A stretch of 64,000 bases of DNA from CBDBIK01 sp965206145 (GCA_965206145.1 CBDBIK010000009.1:186001-250000); one strand, 5' to 3'; counted from the stretch's first letter, positions 42,758 through 54,806 are shown. A program made the numbers and translations. Notes: a model not told the origin generated them from the letters alone.

Positions 42758-45418
42758 TTAGGTAGCTTTTTCGATGGCCTGTTCGATGGCGGCTAGGGCC
42801 GCTGCCGTGGCGGACGCATCAGGACCTCCGCCTTGAGCCATGTCGCGTCGTCCGCCGCCTTTTTTCCCGCCGAGTGCGTTTACGCCAATCTGAACGAGGG
42901 CCACCGCATCGAATCGGGGTAGGAGATCCTCGCTCACGCCTACCGCCAGAGATCCTTTGCCCTCGAAATCAGTCACTGCGATCGCAATTCCCGATCCGAG
43001 TGAACGGCGGAGCTCTGCGGCGAGCGGGCGCAGCTCGCGGGGCGGTACGCCCTCAAGAACTCTCCCTGCCACTGACACGCCCGAGATGCTGCGGCTGGCG
43101 GATCCACCGCTCTGGTTTGCACCACCGTGGACGATTTTGCGTCGCAGCTCGCTCGCCTCTTTTTCCAGCTTCCGGCGCTCATCGAGGAGGCGGACAACCC
43201 GCACGGGAGCTTCTTCACCGGGGACTCCCAGTACACCGGCAATTTCTTCAATGGAGCGGGTTCGTTCCTGGAAGAGGGCCAGTGCGGCTGCGCCTGCCAC
43301 GGCCTCGATGCGTCGTACGCCCGCCGCTAGGGCAGATTCAGAAACGATTTTTAGGAGTCCGATTTCTCCCGTCCGTGCAACGTGGGTCCCTCCACAGAGC
43401 TCCATCGAGAATCGCTCGCCGTCAATGCCGTCCATACTGACGACCCGCACTTCATCTCCGTACTTTTCGCCGAAAAGGCCCAAGGCACCTGCAGCGATGG
43501 CGTCGTCAGGGGAAAGGATCCTGGTTGAAACCTCGGCGTTCGCTCGTATCCAGTCGTTCACGTCCTGCTCGATCGTGTGGATCTCGTCGGGGTTGATGGC
43601 TTTGGGGTGGCTGATGTCAAAGCGCAGTCGGTCCGGTGCGACGAATGAACCCTTCTGTGTTACATGCTCGCCGAGGCGCTTGCGGAGAGCTGCGTGCAGG
43701 AGATGGGTTGCCGAATGGTGGGCCCGCAACCTGGCACGGCGCTTGTCGTCGACCTCGAGAACCACCGCAACGCCCGTGTGAATTTCACCCTCCTTCACCG
43801 TTCCGAAGTGGACGTGCATCCCGTCTGCCATTGCCCGGGTGTCCTCAATGCGTATTTTGCCGGTGGGACCCACAAGTGCCCCGGTGTCGCCGATCTGTCC
43901 TCCGCCTTCGGCATAGAACGGCGTCTGATTGCACACGACACCAACGGTTTTCGCGTCCGCTTTGGCACTGTTGACGAGTTTTCCATCTGTGACGATGGCT
44001 GTCACCGACGCTTCCGACCTCGTACCCGCATAGCCGAGGAACTCGCTGCTTCCGGTCTTTTCGTGTATCTCGAACCAGATTTTGTCTGTTTTCTCCTCGC
44101 CCGATCCCGACCAGGCACCACGTGCCGTCGCACGCTGGTGCTCCATTGCCTTCTCGTAGCTCTCTCTCTCTAGGGTTCTTCCCTGCCCTCGGAGAATGTC
44201 CTCGGTAAGGTCGACCGGGAAGCCGTACGTGTCATAAAGCCGGAAGGCCACCTTGCCAGGAAGGGCTTCGCCTGCGCCAAGGCGATCCGTCTCTTCCGAG
44301 AGGAGTTTCATTCCCCGTTCCAGCGCTTCACGGAAGCGTTCTTCCTCTCCGCGCAGGGTTTCCTCGATGAGCGATCGGGCACGGGTGAGCTCCGGAAACG
44401 CCATTCCCATTTCAGCGACTACGGGCGCAACCAGCTCGCACAAGATCGGCTCGCGCACGCCCAGAAATCGGGCATGTCGCATGGCACGCCTGGCGATCCG
44501 ACGCAGCACATAGCCTCGCCCCTCGTTGGCGGGAAGAACGCCATCGGCGATTACGAATGAACACGCTCGAAGGTGGTCGGCGATCACCCGGTGAGAGGCG
44601 GCCGCCTCTCCTTCGGCAGGGGTTTTGGTGGCGGCGACTGATGCTTCGATCAATGCTCGGAAGAGGTCGGTTTCGTAATTGTCGGTGACGCCCTGCATTA
44701 CCGCCGCCATCCGCTCGAGTCCCATTCCGGTGTCGATTGATGGACGAGGAAGTTCCGTTCGCTTTCCGTCGTTTGTTTGCTCGTACTGCATGAAGACGAG
44801 GTTCCAGATTTCGACGAAACGATCGCCGTCTTCATCGGCGCTGCCCGGAGGTCCGCCTGGCACCTCTTCGCCATGGTCATAGAAGATTTCGGAACAAGGG
44901 CCGCAGGGGCCGGTATCCCCCATGGCCCAGAAATTGTCGGACGTGGCGATGCGCAGGATTCGGTTCTCGGGAAGTCCCGCTACCCGCTTCCAGATCCCGA
45001 AGGCCTCGTCGTCCTCAGCGTAGACGGTGACCAACAGGCGCTCTGGCGCAAGCCCGAATTCTTTGGTGATCAGTGTCCAAGCGGCCTCGATTGCTTCCTC
45101 TTTGAAGTAGGCGCCAAAGGAGAAGTTTCCAAGCATTTCGAAGAACGTGTGGTGACGGGCTGTGTAGCCAACGTTTTCAAGATCGTTGTGCTTTCCGCCT
45201 GCGCGAAGACATTTCTGCGAGGTGACGGCCTTGGAGTAGGGACGCTCTTCCAGTCCGGTGAAGACGTTCTTGAACTGCACCATTCCGGCGTTGGTGAACA
45301 GTAGCGTGGGATCATTGCGTGGAACCAATGGCGACGAATCAACGACCTCGTGTCCTCTCCCGGTGAAGAACGAGAGGAATGCGGATCGGACGTCGGCAGT
45401 ATTGCTCGGCGCACTCAT
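42758..45418 (-). CDS. alaS: Alanyl-tRNA synthetase
   Basis: 886 residues: a class II catalytic core beginning FLSFFTGRGHEVVDSSPLVP with LFTNAGMVQFKNVF, then the tRNA-recognition and editing domains. The editing zinc site shows HHSATHLLHAALR, and CGGTHVARTGEIG supplies the second half. The C-terminal C-Ala/DHHA1 domain ends QGGGPDASATAAALAA. It charges tRNA-Ala and clears Ser/Gly mischarging. It is convergent with meaB, ending six bases apart. Confidence 0.97.
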   Translation of the reverse strand: MSAPSNTADVRSAFLSFFTGRGHEVVDSSPLVPRNDPTLLFTNAGMVQFKNVFTGLEERPYSKAVTSQKCLRAGGKHNDLENVGYTARHHTFFEMLGNFSFGAYFKEEAIEAAWTLITKEFGLAPERLLVTVYAEDDEAFGIWKRVAGLPENRILRIATSDNFWAMGDTGPCGPCSEIFYDHGEEVPGGPPGSADEDGDRFVEIWNLVFMQYEQTNDGKRTELPRPSIDTGMGLERMAAVMQGVTDNYETDLFRALIEASVAATKTPAEGEAAASHRVIADHLRACSFVIADGVLPANEGRGYVLRRIARRAMRHARFLGVREPILCELVAPVVAEMGMAFPELTRARSLIEETLRGEEERFREALERGMKLLSEETDRLGAGEALPGKVAFRLYDTYGFPVDLTEDILRGQGRTLERESYEKAMEHQRATARGAWSGSGEEKTDKIWFEIHEKTGSSEFLGYAGTRSEASVTAIVTDGKLVNSAKADAKTVGVVCNQTPFYAEGGGQIGDTGALVGPTGKIRIEDTRAMADGMHVHFGTVKEGEIHTGVAVVLEVDDKRRARLRAHHSATHLLHAALRKRLGEHVTQKGSFVAPDRLRFDISHPKAINPDEIHTIEQDVNDWIRANAEVSTRILSPDDAIAAGALGLFGEKYGDEVRVVSMDGIDGERFSMELCGGTHVARTGEIGLLKIVSESALAAGVRRIEAVAGAAALALFQERTRSIEEIAGVLGVPGEEAPVRVVRLLDERRKLEKEASELRRKIVHGGANQSGGSASRSISGVSVAGRVLEGVPPRELRPLAAELRRSLGSGIAIAVTDFEGKGSLAVGVSEDLLPRFDAVALVQIGVNALGGKKGGGRRDMAQGGGPDASATAAALAAIEQAIEKAT

Positions 45419-45535
45419 GGAATTTTCCTTGTGGTGCCCGTCTGAGGCCGCGTGGAAGACAGGATGTGGTTTATTGCGCGGGAGCGGGCAAGTCCAGACG
45501 ATGCATGCACCATCTCGACGGATACGTGGACATCT

Positions 45536-45870
45536 TCACTCTGGGGCGCAGGCATAAGTGGAGGAAAGGTCGAAAACAACGGTAACCGAGGGCCCTTCGG
45601 TTTCGCAGATCGGAATACACGAACCATCGACCGCGTGCTCACCGGTGAGGAAGATTTTCTCTCCCGCTTCGGCCTCGTCGTCAAAGAAACATCCTGTTTC
45701 ATTCTGCTTCACCCGAATCGAAGCACCCTCGCAGGCGTAGCCGGTGGGGTTGGCGTAGAAGAGGATTCCGGGGTGCACCCAAGCGACCTCGAAGGTGTTG
45801 ATGATGCAGATGGGTGCGGCGACGGCAGGAAAGGCGAGGAACGCGCTGAAAAGTGCGCCAAAGAGCGTTC

Positions 45871-45874
<4 letters not shown>
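45536..45874 (-). CDS. Small secreted cysteine-rich protein
   Basis: 112 residues with a clear Sec signal peptide (1-20, hydrophobic, ending AVAA) and six cysteines (23, 48, 62, 86, 90, 109) that could form three disulfides in the periplasm. No family was recognised. Its ATG overlaps the acs stop by four bases, so it is expressed with acetyl-CoA synthetase. Whether it has a linked function is unknown. Confidence 0.7.
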
Positions 45875-47811
<1,937 letters not shown>

Positions 47812-47871
47812 GCTTTCTCTCCCTGACTACCCACGAGGGAAGTCTACCAAGGGGGGAGAGCTCAGGACGGC

Positions 47872-48399
47872 TTAGCCGGCGCAGGCGTCCCTGATGGCCT
47901 TAGAGGCGGCGGAGAAGCCGCGCAGGTCGTAGGTGTCGGTGGTTTTGGTGCCGCGCCAAGAGACACCACGCACGATCATGGTGAAACCCTTGCGCATGGC
48001 CGCAACGAGTGCCGCATCGTCCTTGTCGTAAGCCCAGGCGGAGTCGTCTTTGGTGTAGAGGGTGAACTGCCCTTGGTCGGTGATCTCGACATTGACCGTG
48101 CTTTCTTTGCGGAACTGGTACCCAGTCTTGAAGCTGACGACATCAGCCCCTTGACCGTCCAGATGTATCTCGACGAAGGCGTAAACCTTGCCGCGTTGGG
48201 TGTACTTGCCGGCGGACTTGCGAGGGTTGCTGACGACGTAGCATCGTGTGCTGCCGTTGTCGTCGCTCTTCCAAGCCTCCCAGGACCCGTGCGTGCCAAG
48301 GTGCTCGCTTGCCGCGCCCGCAGGCCCGGCAAGGAGGCCGACAAAGAAGGCTACGGCCAGCGGGATCAAGGATTTCCGAACGGCGTGCTCGCGCGTCAT
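47872..48399 (-). CDS. Invasion-associated locus B (IalB) family protein
   Basis: 175 residues from the ATG at 48399 (AGGATGG site). There is a signal peptide at 1-30 ending AGPAGAA, then an IalB-like beta domain: GSWEAWKSDDNGSTRCYVVSNPR, then VTNVEI-like repeats and FTLYTKDDSAWA. The family is widespread in alphaproteobacteria. The name comes from Bartonella, but most members are ordinary periplasmic proteins of unclear function. Confidence 0.85.
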   Translation of the reverse strand: MTREHAVRKSLIPLAVAFFVGLLAGPAGAASEHLGTHGSWEAWKSDDNGSTRCYVVSNPRKSAGKYTQRGKVYAFVEIHLDGQGADVVSFKTGYQFRKESTVNVEITDQGQFTLYTKDDSAWAYDKDDAALVAAMRKGFTMIVRGVSWRGTKTTDTYDLRGFSAASKAIRDACAG

Positions 48400-48554
48400 G
48401 TTCCATCCTGAGGGGCGAGTGTGCACCAACATACCAACCGGCGTGACTGCCAACAAATGATCCTGAACGGGTGGCGGACGCATGGTTCCATCCATAGCAT
48501 GGGTTGGCCTCCCCGCCGCACCCCGCGTCGCGGGCAAGTCGGGTTTTCCTTTCT

Positions 48555-50135
48555 ATGACCGGTCTTTCTGCTGCCGCCAAAACGGGCCGTGCGTGGCCTT
48601 TTCACGAAGCACGTAATCTCGCCAAGCGCCTTGGCGGCGAACTCCCTGCCAAGGGGCATGTGTTGTTCGAGACCGGTTACGGACCCTCGGGTCTTCCGCA
48701 TATCGGCACCTTCGGGGAAGTGGCGCGCACGGCGATGGTGCGCCATGCGTTCGCGAAGCTGACGGGGATGCCGACGCGTCTGGTCGCGTTTTCCGATGAC
48801 ATGGACGGTATGCGTAGCGTGCCTGACAACGTACCCGAATGGGAGATGCTCGAGAAACATCTGGGCAAGCCTCTTACGGATGTCCCTGACCCGTTCGGAA
48901 CCCACGAGAGTTTTGCTCACCACAACAACGCCCGCCTTCGCTCCTTCCTCGACAGGTTTGGATTTGACTACGAGTTCCTGAGCGCCGCGGAGTGCTACCG
49001 GCGTGGTGATTTCGATGCGACTCTGCTGGAAGTGCTTCGTCGCCACGACGAGATTGTCGCCATTGTGCGGCCCACGCTTGGTTCTGAGCGCGGAGAAACA
49101 TGGAGCCCATTCTTGCCCGTGTGCGCCCGCACGGGGCGGGTTTTGCAGGCACCGGTAACAACGGTGGACGCGGATGCCGGGACCATTGTCTACCAGGTCG
49201 AGGACGGCTCCATGGTTGAGACCTCGGTCAAAGGGGGACAGTGCAAGCTCCAGTGGAAGGCGGACTGGGCGATGCGGTGGCTGGCACTCGGGGTGGATTA
49301 CGAAATGAACGGGAAGGATCTCATCTCCTCGTTCGAACTCTCGGCTCGCATTGTATCGGCGCTGGGTGGCCGGGCACCTGTGAACATGACCTATGAGCTG
49401 TTTCTCGACGAGCACGGACATAAAATTTCAAAATCAATCGGCAACGGGCTAACCATCGACGAGTGGCTCGATTATGGAACCGAGGAAAGCCTTTCGCTCT
49501 ACATGTTCCTGCAGCCGCGTCGTGCCAAGCGGCTCTACTTCGATGTGATCCCGCGTCACGTGGACGACTATGAACGCTACCGCGCCCGCTACGCCGACGA
49601 GACCGAGAAAGAAAAGCTCGAAAACCCTCTCTGGCACATCCACGCAGGGCACGTGGACACTGCCCGGACTCCGCCACTGACGTACGGGATGCTTCTCAAC
49701 CTTGCAGGTGCCTGCAACGCAGAAGATGCGGAGGTGTTGTGGGGGTTCATCCGGCGCTACGCGCCTACGGCTACACCGGAAGGGGAACCCGTGCTCGCCC
49801 GGCTTGCCGAGCGGGCGGTGCGCTACTATCAGGATCGCGTTCGTCCGACCAAGAGCTACAGGAAACCAAGCCCGGAGGAGGCTTCGGCACTGGAAGCCCT
49901 CGCCGCTGTTCTTGAAGGAATGGAACCGGATGCGGAGAGCATCCAGTCGGCGATCCACGAGGTGGGGAAGCAACAGGGTTTCGACGAGCAGAAGGGGTGG
50001 TTCCGGACCCTGTACGAGACGCTTCTGGGCCAGGAACGCGGTCCCCGAATGGGATCCTTTGTTGCCCTCTACGGAGTGGAGGAAACGGTCGCTCTGATCA
50101 GGAAGGCTCTGGCAGGTGAGATCGCCGCCGACTGA
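48555..50135 (+). CDS. lysK: Lysyl-tRNA synthetase, class I
   Basis: 526 residues. This is the archaeal-type class I enzyme, not the usual bacterial class II LysS: HIGH-like HIGT at 49-52, KMSKS-like KISKS at 290-294, and CARTGRVL and CKLQWKADWAMRW segments. It attaches lysine to tRNA-Lys. Class I LysRS occurs in spirochaetes and many alphaproteobacteria. The ATG at 48555 is chosen because the sequence before it lacks homology. Confidence 0.95.
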   Translation: MTGLSAAAKTGRAWPFHEARNLAKRLGGELPAKGHVLFETGYGPSGLPHIGTFGEVARTAMVRHAFAKLTGMPTRLVAFSDDMDGMRSVPDNVPEWEMLEKHLGKPLTDVPDPFGTHESFAHHNNARLRSFLDRFGFDYEFLSAAECYRRGDFDATLLEVLRRHDEIVAIVRPTLGSERGETWSPFLPVCARTGRVLQAPVTTVDADAGTIVYQVEDGSMVETSVKGGQCKLQWKADWAMRWLALGVDYEMNGKDLISSFELSARIVSALGGRAPVNMTYELFLDEHGHKISKSIGNGLTIDEWLDYGTEESLSLYMFLQPRRAKRLYFDVIPRHVDDYERYRARYADETEKEKLENPLWHIHAGHVDTARTPPLTYGMLLNLAGACNAEDAEVLWGFIRRYAPTATPEGEPVLARLAERAVRYYQDRVRPTKSYRKPSPEEASALEALAAVLEGMEPDAESIQSAIHEVGKQQGFDEQKGWFRTLYETLLGQERGPRMGSFVALYGVEETVALIRKALAGEIAAD

Positions 50136-50147
50136 ATGTTTGTTCGC

Positions 50148-51068
50148 TCAGCCGGCGGGGATGCACCACTCAAGAATCGCCTTCTGCACATGGAGCCGGT
50201 TCTCCGCCTCGTCCCACACGAGAGATGCGGGCCCGTCGATCACTTCGGCCGAGACCTCGTGGCCCCGATGGGCGGGCAGACAGTGGAGGAAGACCGCCGA
50301 GGGATCCGCCTTGGCCATGAGGTTCGCGTCCACCCGGTAGTTTCGGAATATCTTTTCTGTATCGATGTCGGAATCATCTCCCATCGATCTCCAGGTGTCG
50401 GTCACCACCACTTCCGCCCCGTCCACGGCATGGGGCGGATTCTCGACGATACGCACATCGGCACCTGCGTTCTGCGCTTCTTTCACGACTTCCTCGGGCG
50501 GTTGTCGCCCGTTTGGGCATGCGAGCACAAGCCGGATCCCGAAGGGTGCGGCGGCGTGAATCCATGAGACAGCGACGTTGTTGCCGTCTCCCATCCAGGT
50601 GATGCGGCGTCCCTCAATCGAGCCAAAGTGCTCTCCTACAGTCATGACATCGGCTAGGACCTGGCAGGGGTGACTGTGGTTGGAGAGGCCGTTGATTACC
50701 GGGACCGTGGCGTGGTTCTCGAATTCACGGATGATTTCATGGGATCCGACCCGGAGCATAAGCGCATCGGCATAGCGGGAGAGCACCTTTGCTGTGTCGG
50801 CGGGGGTTTCGCCACGCTCGAGCTGGGTCGACGAAGAATCGAGTGTCACCACTCTTCCTCCCAGTTCATGCATCGCGCCATCAAAGGAAACGCGGGTTCG
50901 GGTTGAGGGTTTCTCGAAGATCATCACGAGCGTCCGCCGTGGGCGGCTCGGGACGTGTCCGCGATCTTTGTCGCGGTTTTTCTTGAACTGGTGAGCCCGC
51001 TCGACAAGTTGGTGCAGGACCTCCTTGGGGATGCGGTCGAGATCGACGAAATGTCTGACGGGATTCAC
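50148..51068 (-). CDS. argF: Ornithine carbamoyltransferase
   Basis: 306 residues. Carbamoyl-phosphate loop STRTR at 55-59, HPCQVLAD, the ornithine loop DTWRSMG, and HCLPAHRG near the end. It makes citrulline from ornithine and carbamoyl phosphate in arginine synthesis. The start overlaps the argD stop by four bases, so argD-argF is one operon on the minus strand. Confidence 0.97.
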   Translation of the reverse strand: MNPVRHFVDLDRIPKEVLHQLVERAHQFKKNRDKDRGHVPSRPRRTLVMIFEKPSTRTRVSFDGAMHELGGRVVTLDSSSTQLERGETPADTAKVLSRYADALMLRVGSHEIIREFENHATVPVINGLSNHSHPCQVLADVMTVGEHFGSIEGRRITWMGDGNNVAVSWIHAAAPFGIRLVLACPNGRQPPEEVVKEAQNAGADVRIVENPPHAVDGAEVVVTDTWRSMGDDSDIDTEKIFRNYRVDANLMAKADPSAVFLHCLPAHRGHEVSAEVIDGPASLVWDEAENRLHVQKAILEWCIPAG

Positions 51069-52237
51069 TGGAAACTCCGGAACGCAGACTCTGTCATTTC
51101 CAGTGCCTCGTCGATGTGCTCATCCTTGACGATCAGTGGAGGGAGCATCCGTACGACATTGGCCCCGGCAGGCACAGTGAGCAGCCCATGCTCCCGAAGC
51201 CGAGTGCAAAGATCGTTTGCGGGAATTTTGGCGACCATGCCGAGCATCAGGCCTTTACCGCGGATATCGGAGATGGTGTCGGGGCAGGATTTGCGCAATC
51301 CCTGAAGGCCGTTTGCGAGTCGCCTTCCTGCAGCCTCAACGGCTTCGAGGAACCCGGGCTCGAGAATCTCCACGACCACGGCATCAGCAACGGAACTTGC
51401 AAGGAAGCCGCCACCGAAGGTGGAGCCGTGGGTGCCGGGAGTCATGCCGGCTGCGGCTTTCTCAGTGGCAAGCACCGCACCGATGGGAAAGCCACTTCCG
51501 AGTCCCTTGGCGATTCCGGCCACGTCGGGGCTGACGCCTTCCCATTCGCACGCGAGAAATTTTCCGGTACGGCCCACGCCGGTTTGTACTTCGTCGAGGG
51601 CCATGAGAACGCCTTCTTTGTTGCAGATCTCACGCACACCGGCGAGGTATCCCTGCGGGGCAACAAAAACGCCCGCCTCGCCCTGTAAGGGTTCAACAAG
51701 CACGCCCGCCGTCGAAGGCCCAACGGCAGCGGTCAGGGCCTCAAGATCGCCGAAGGGAACGTGCGTAAACCCGTCTGGCAGGGGCTCGAAGCCTTCGCGG
51801 TGAGCCGGATTGTCGCCGGCGGCGAGGGTGGCAAGTGTACGGCCGTGGAAGGCGTTGCCGGCGACCACGATCCCGGTCCGCTCGGGTTGACCGTTGTGAT
51901 GCTGGAAGCGGCGGATGGTTTTGATCGTTCCCTCGATCGCTTCGGCTCCCGAATTGCAGAAGAACACCCGTTCGGCGAACGTGTTCGCGCACAGTCGCTT
52001 GGCAAGCCGCTCCTGTGGCGGAATCCGGTAGAGGTTCGAGGTGTGCCAGAGCTTCCCCGCTTGCTCGGAGAGGACTGCGACGAGCTTGGGGTGGGCGTGA
52101 CCCAGTGAGGTGACCGCGATACCGGCTCCGAAATCGAGGTAGCGCTTGCCGTCGCTAGCAAAAAGGTAGGGCCCCTCGCCTCGCTCGAAGGCAATGTCGA
52201 GCCGGCCGTAGGTGCGCATGACTGCGTTTGTGGACAT
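51065..52237 (-). CDS. argD: Acetylornithine aminotransferase (class III)
   Basis: 390 residues of class III PLP aminotransferases: FFCNSGAEAIEGTIK, ALDEVQTGVGRTG with the PLP-ring Asp, GIAKGLGSGFPIGA with the Schiff-base Lys, and GSTFGGGFLA. The closest functional match is ArgD (N-acetylornithine), possibly also succinyldiaminopimelate in lysine synthesis. The start is the ATG at 52237; the frame open to 52294 has no support. Confidence 0.95.
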   Translation of the reverse strand: MSTNAVMRTYGRLDIAFERGEGPYLFASDGKRYLDFGAGIAVTSLGHAHPKLVAVLSEQAGKLWHTSNLYRIPPQERLAKRLCANTFAERVFFCNSGAEAIEGTIKTIRRFQHHNGQPERTGIVVAGNAFHGRTLATLAAGDNPAHREGFEPLPDGFTHVPFGDLEALTAAVGPSTAGVLVEPLQGEAGVFVAPQGYLAGVREICNKEGVLMALDEVQTGVGRTGKFLACEWEGVSPDVAGIAKGLGSGFPIGAVLATEKAAAGMTPGTHGSTFGGGFLASSVADAVVVEILEPGFLEAVEAAGRRLANGLQGLRKSCPDTISDIRGKGLMLGMVAKIPANDLCTRLREHGLLTVPAGANVVRMLPPLIVKDEHIDEALEMTESAFRSFQ

Positions 52238-52354
52238 CGAATCGTTTCCGGTGCGAAGGCTGGATTGCGTCGCGCTTGGCTGGGGAGATCCCATTCTGCA
52301 AGGCCCCCTCTTTTCCGCAAGCGATGCTTGGACGGATCTCGGCGTCGCCTCTGT

Positions 52355-53209
52355 TCAGTTCTTGATTCGGTATCCGGTCCGGAACATCCACAACCCCACC
52401 AGCGTAAGCGCGATGTTGATGCCGGCGAGAACGAGGACGCCGGCAAGCAGGCTGGCATCGGCATGCCCGATCATCGAGTATCGGAATCCGTCAATAACAT
52501 AGAAGAAGGGGTTAAATTGGCTTGCCGTATAGAATGGCTCCGGAAGCCGCTCGATGGAATAGAACGTTCCCGATAGGAACGAGAGCGGCGTAACCACGAA
52601 GTTCGTTATCGCAGAGGTGTGGTCGAATTTCTCCGCCCAGATCCCCGTCAGGATCCCTAGAACGCCCATCAGGTAAGCGCCTGAAAGGGAAAAGTAGATC
52701 AGCGCGACGGGGTCTGCGATGCGAAGCGGAACGAAAAAGAGCACCGCAAGTGCCACGAAAAGGCCGACGCAGATCCCCCGTGCAACGCCGCCTATTGCAT
52801 AGGCGAACATCAATTCCAGGTGCGATAGTGGGGGCATCAGTACGTCGACAATGTTGCCCGTGACCTTTCCCATAAGGAGCGATGACGAGGAATTGGCAAA
52901 GGCGTTCTGCATGACCCCCATGACGATGAGGCCCGGAGCAAGGAATTGCAGGTAGGGGATCCCCGCCACATCCCGCATTGCCCCTCCCAGTGCAAGCGCA
53001 AACACTGCGAGGAACAGCAGCGTCGTCATCATCGGGCCCGCTACCGTCTGCTGGAAGATTTTGGCGAAGCGCTGGATTTCCTTGCTGCACAGCACCCAAA
53101 ATCCGAGCCAATTGACCCCGCTCATATCGGGTGGGGGCTTCGGCGCAAAGGCCGAAGTCCGGACGGTGTTCTCGTCCAGGTGAACTCGTTCTGCTCGTTG
53201 GGTTGCCAT
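52355..53209 (-). CDS. ABC-2 type transporter permease
   Basis: 284 residues from the ATG at 53209, with six predicted membrane helices and ABC-2 signatures: ALGGAMRDVAGIPYLQFLAPG, ANSSSSLLMGKVTGNIVDVL, LSFLSGTFYSIERLPEPF and NPFFYVIDGFRYSMIG. It should pair with an ABC ATPase, but none is in the window. It sits about 118 bases upstream of argD on the same strand. The exported substrate is unknown. Confidence 0.9.
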   Translation of the reverse strand: MATQRAERVHLDENTVRTSAFAPKPPPDMSGVNWLGFWVLCSKEIQRFAKIFQQTVAGPMMTTLLFLAVFALALGGAMRDVAGIPYLQFLAPGLIVMGVMQNAFANSSSSLLMGKVTGNIVDVLMPPLSHLELMFAYAIGGVARGICVGLFVALAVLFFVPLRIADPVALIYFSLSGAYLMGVLGILTGIWAEKFDHTSAITNFVVTPLSFLSGTFYSIERLPEPFYTASQFNPFFYVIDGFRYSMIGHADASLLAGVLVLAGINIALTLVGLWMFRTGYRIKN

Positions 53210-53219
53210 GACGATGAGA

Positions 53220-54194
53220 CTAGGCCTTGTCGCCTTCGGGGCAACCGGCGGGAAGCTGCGTCCCCTCAGACAGCCGGTGCCCTCGGACGTACGCGTCCGC
53301 TTCCATGCGCTTTCCTCCTGCGGGCTGCACCTCGAGCAGGCGGAGTGCACTCCCGCTGCAGGCGATGAGTAAGCTCTCGTCAAGCACCGTGCCCGGTCTT
53401 GTCTCGCCCGAGATCTCCTCGGGTCTTGCGTCCCATACCTTGAGCCAGCCGCCTTCGAGCCTTGCGCGAGCACCAATGCCGGGAAGCAGCGCGCGCAGAC
53501 GACGTTGGTTCGCGTGCGCATCTTCGCTCCAGTCGAGAATCTCGTCGGCTGTGGTTATTTTTGCGGCGTAGCAGGCCTGCGCTTCCGGCTGCGGTTCCGC
53601 CTTGAGATGACCGTTTGAGAAGCCTTCCAGTGCAAAGGGGAGCACTGAGGCACCGAGCGCCGCAAGCCGCTCACAGAGCGTCCCAGCGGTGTCGTCAGGC
53701 AAGATTGCCAGGGGTTTGCGCAGCAGCACCGGTCCGGTGTCGAGGCCCTCGTCCATCACCATGATGGAGATACCGCTTTTGACATCTCCCTCGATGATTG
53801 CCCGCTCGATGGGAGCCGCGCCTCGCCACCGAGGAAGGAGGGAGGCGTGCACGTTAATGCATCCAAGCTGCGGTGCGGCAAGTACCGCGGGAGGCAAGAT
53901 CAGGCCGTAGGCCGCAACCACGGCAATATCTGGAGCGAGTGCGGAGATTTTTTCCGTCTCGTCGGTTCCGAGGCGCGCAAAAGTGCTGACGAGAATGCCT
54001 AGCTCGTCAGCATGGACGTGTACCGGTTGGCGTAGGAGTTCGCGTTTCCGGCCGGCCTTTCGGGGTGGCTGTGTGTAGACGGAGACGACGTCATGTCCCG
54101 CATGGATCAGCGAATCAAGAACGGGAACGGCGAATGCAGGGCTTCCGAAAAAGGCTACCCGCAGGCGGGGTCCGTCCCGAGCCGGATCTCTCAG
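53220..54194 (-). CDS. fmt: Methionyl-tRNA formyltransferase, non-ATG start
   Basis: The conserved Fmt N-terminus RVAFFGSPAFAVPVLDSL is encoded from about 54161, and SLLPRWRGAAPIERAI with the catalytic His/Asn context follows, then C-terminal LRLLEVQPAGGKRM. The gene has no ATG, GTG or TTG in frame before this conserved start: a stop precedes it inside def. CTG at 54194 overlaps the def stop (CTGA), and another CTG at 54162-54164 lies at the usual family start, giving 324 or 314 residues. The enzyme formylates initiator Met-tRNA. Coupling to def suggests translational reinitiation. Confidence 0.88.
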   Translation of the reverse strand: MRDPARDGPRLRVAFFGSPAFAVPVLDSLIHAGHDVVSVYTQPPRKAGRKRELLRQPVHVHADELGILVSTFARLGTDETEKISALAPDIAVVAAYGLILPPAVLAAPQLGCINVHASLLPRWRGAAPIERAIIEGDVKSGISIMVMDEGLDTGPVLLRKPLAILPDDTAGTLCERLAALGASVLPFALEGFSNGHLKAEPQPEAQACYAAKITTADEILDWSEDAHANQRRLRALLPGIGARARLEGGWLKVWDARPEEISGETRPGTVLDESLLIACSGSALRLLEVQPAGGKRMEADAYVRGHRLSEGTQLPAGCPEGDKA

Positions 54195-54739
54195 GCTGCA
54201 GTCCGCTCGCGGGAGTGCGCCTGTTCCAGACGTCCCATGCGTTTGGCCTTGACGAGTTTTTCGAAGATGCGGTCACGGCGAAAGCGCCCGATCCGGTCAA
54301 CGAATAGAACCCCCTCGAGGTGGTCGATCTCGTGCTGTACGCAGACCGACTCCAGCCCGGAAAGTTCTCGCACCTGTTCATGCCCCTCGGTGTCGAGATA
54401 CCGAACCGTGACGCGCTCGGGACGTTCGACGTCGGCAAATTGCCCGGGTAGCGAAAGGCACCCTTCCTCGGTGGCGATCTCCTCGTCGCCTGTGGAGACG
54501 ATCTCGGGATTGACCATAATGATGGGGTTAGGCTCGCTGTCCTTGGATGTGACGTCCGCCACGATGACGCGTTGGAGAATACCCACCTGCGGGGCAGCGA
54601 GACCGACGCCGGCAGATTCGTACATCGTTTCCAGCATGTCATCGGCAAGGCGAAAGAGTGCCTTGTCCGTGCGCACAACCGGTTCGGCGCGACGTTTCAG
54701 GCGCGGATCGGGGGCAATCAGGATCGGCAGGCGGGGCAA
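54191..54739 (-). CDS. def: Peptide deformylase
   Basis: 182 residues from the TTG at 54739, with a GGGAGAG site. All three deformylase motifs are present: GVGLAAPQVG, EGCLSLP with the metal Cys, and HEIDHLEGVLF with both metal His. It removes formyl groups from nascent proteins, the counterpart of fmt, with which it is coupled. An upstream frame to 54802 exists but does not fit the family start. Confidence 0.94.
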   Translation of the reverse strand: MPRLPILIAPDPRLKRRAEPVVRTDKALFRLADDMLETMYESAGVGLAAPQVGILQRVIVADVTSKDSEPNPIIMVNPEIVSTGDEEIATEEGCLSLPGQFADVERPERVTVRYLDTEGHEQVRELSGLESVCVQHEIDHLEGVLFVDRIGRFRRDRIFEKLVKAKRMGRLEQAHSRERTAA

Positions 54740-54806
54740 AACTTTCTCTCCCAAGGAAGGGCAGACGCTAGCAGGCTTCAACCAGGTCGCAAAACAAGCC
54801 ACTTGC

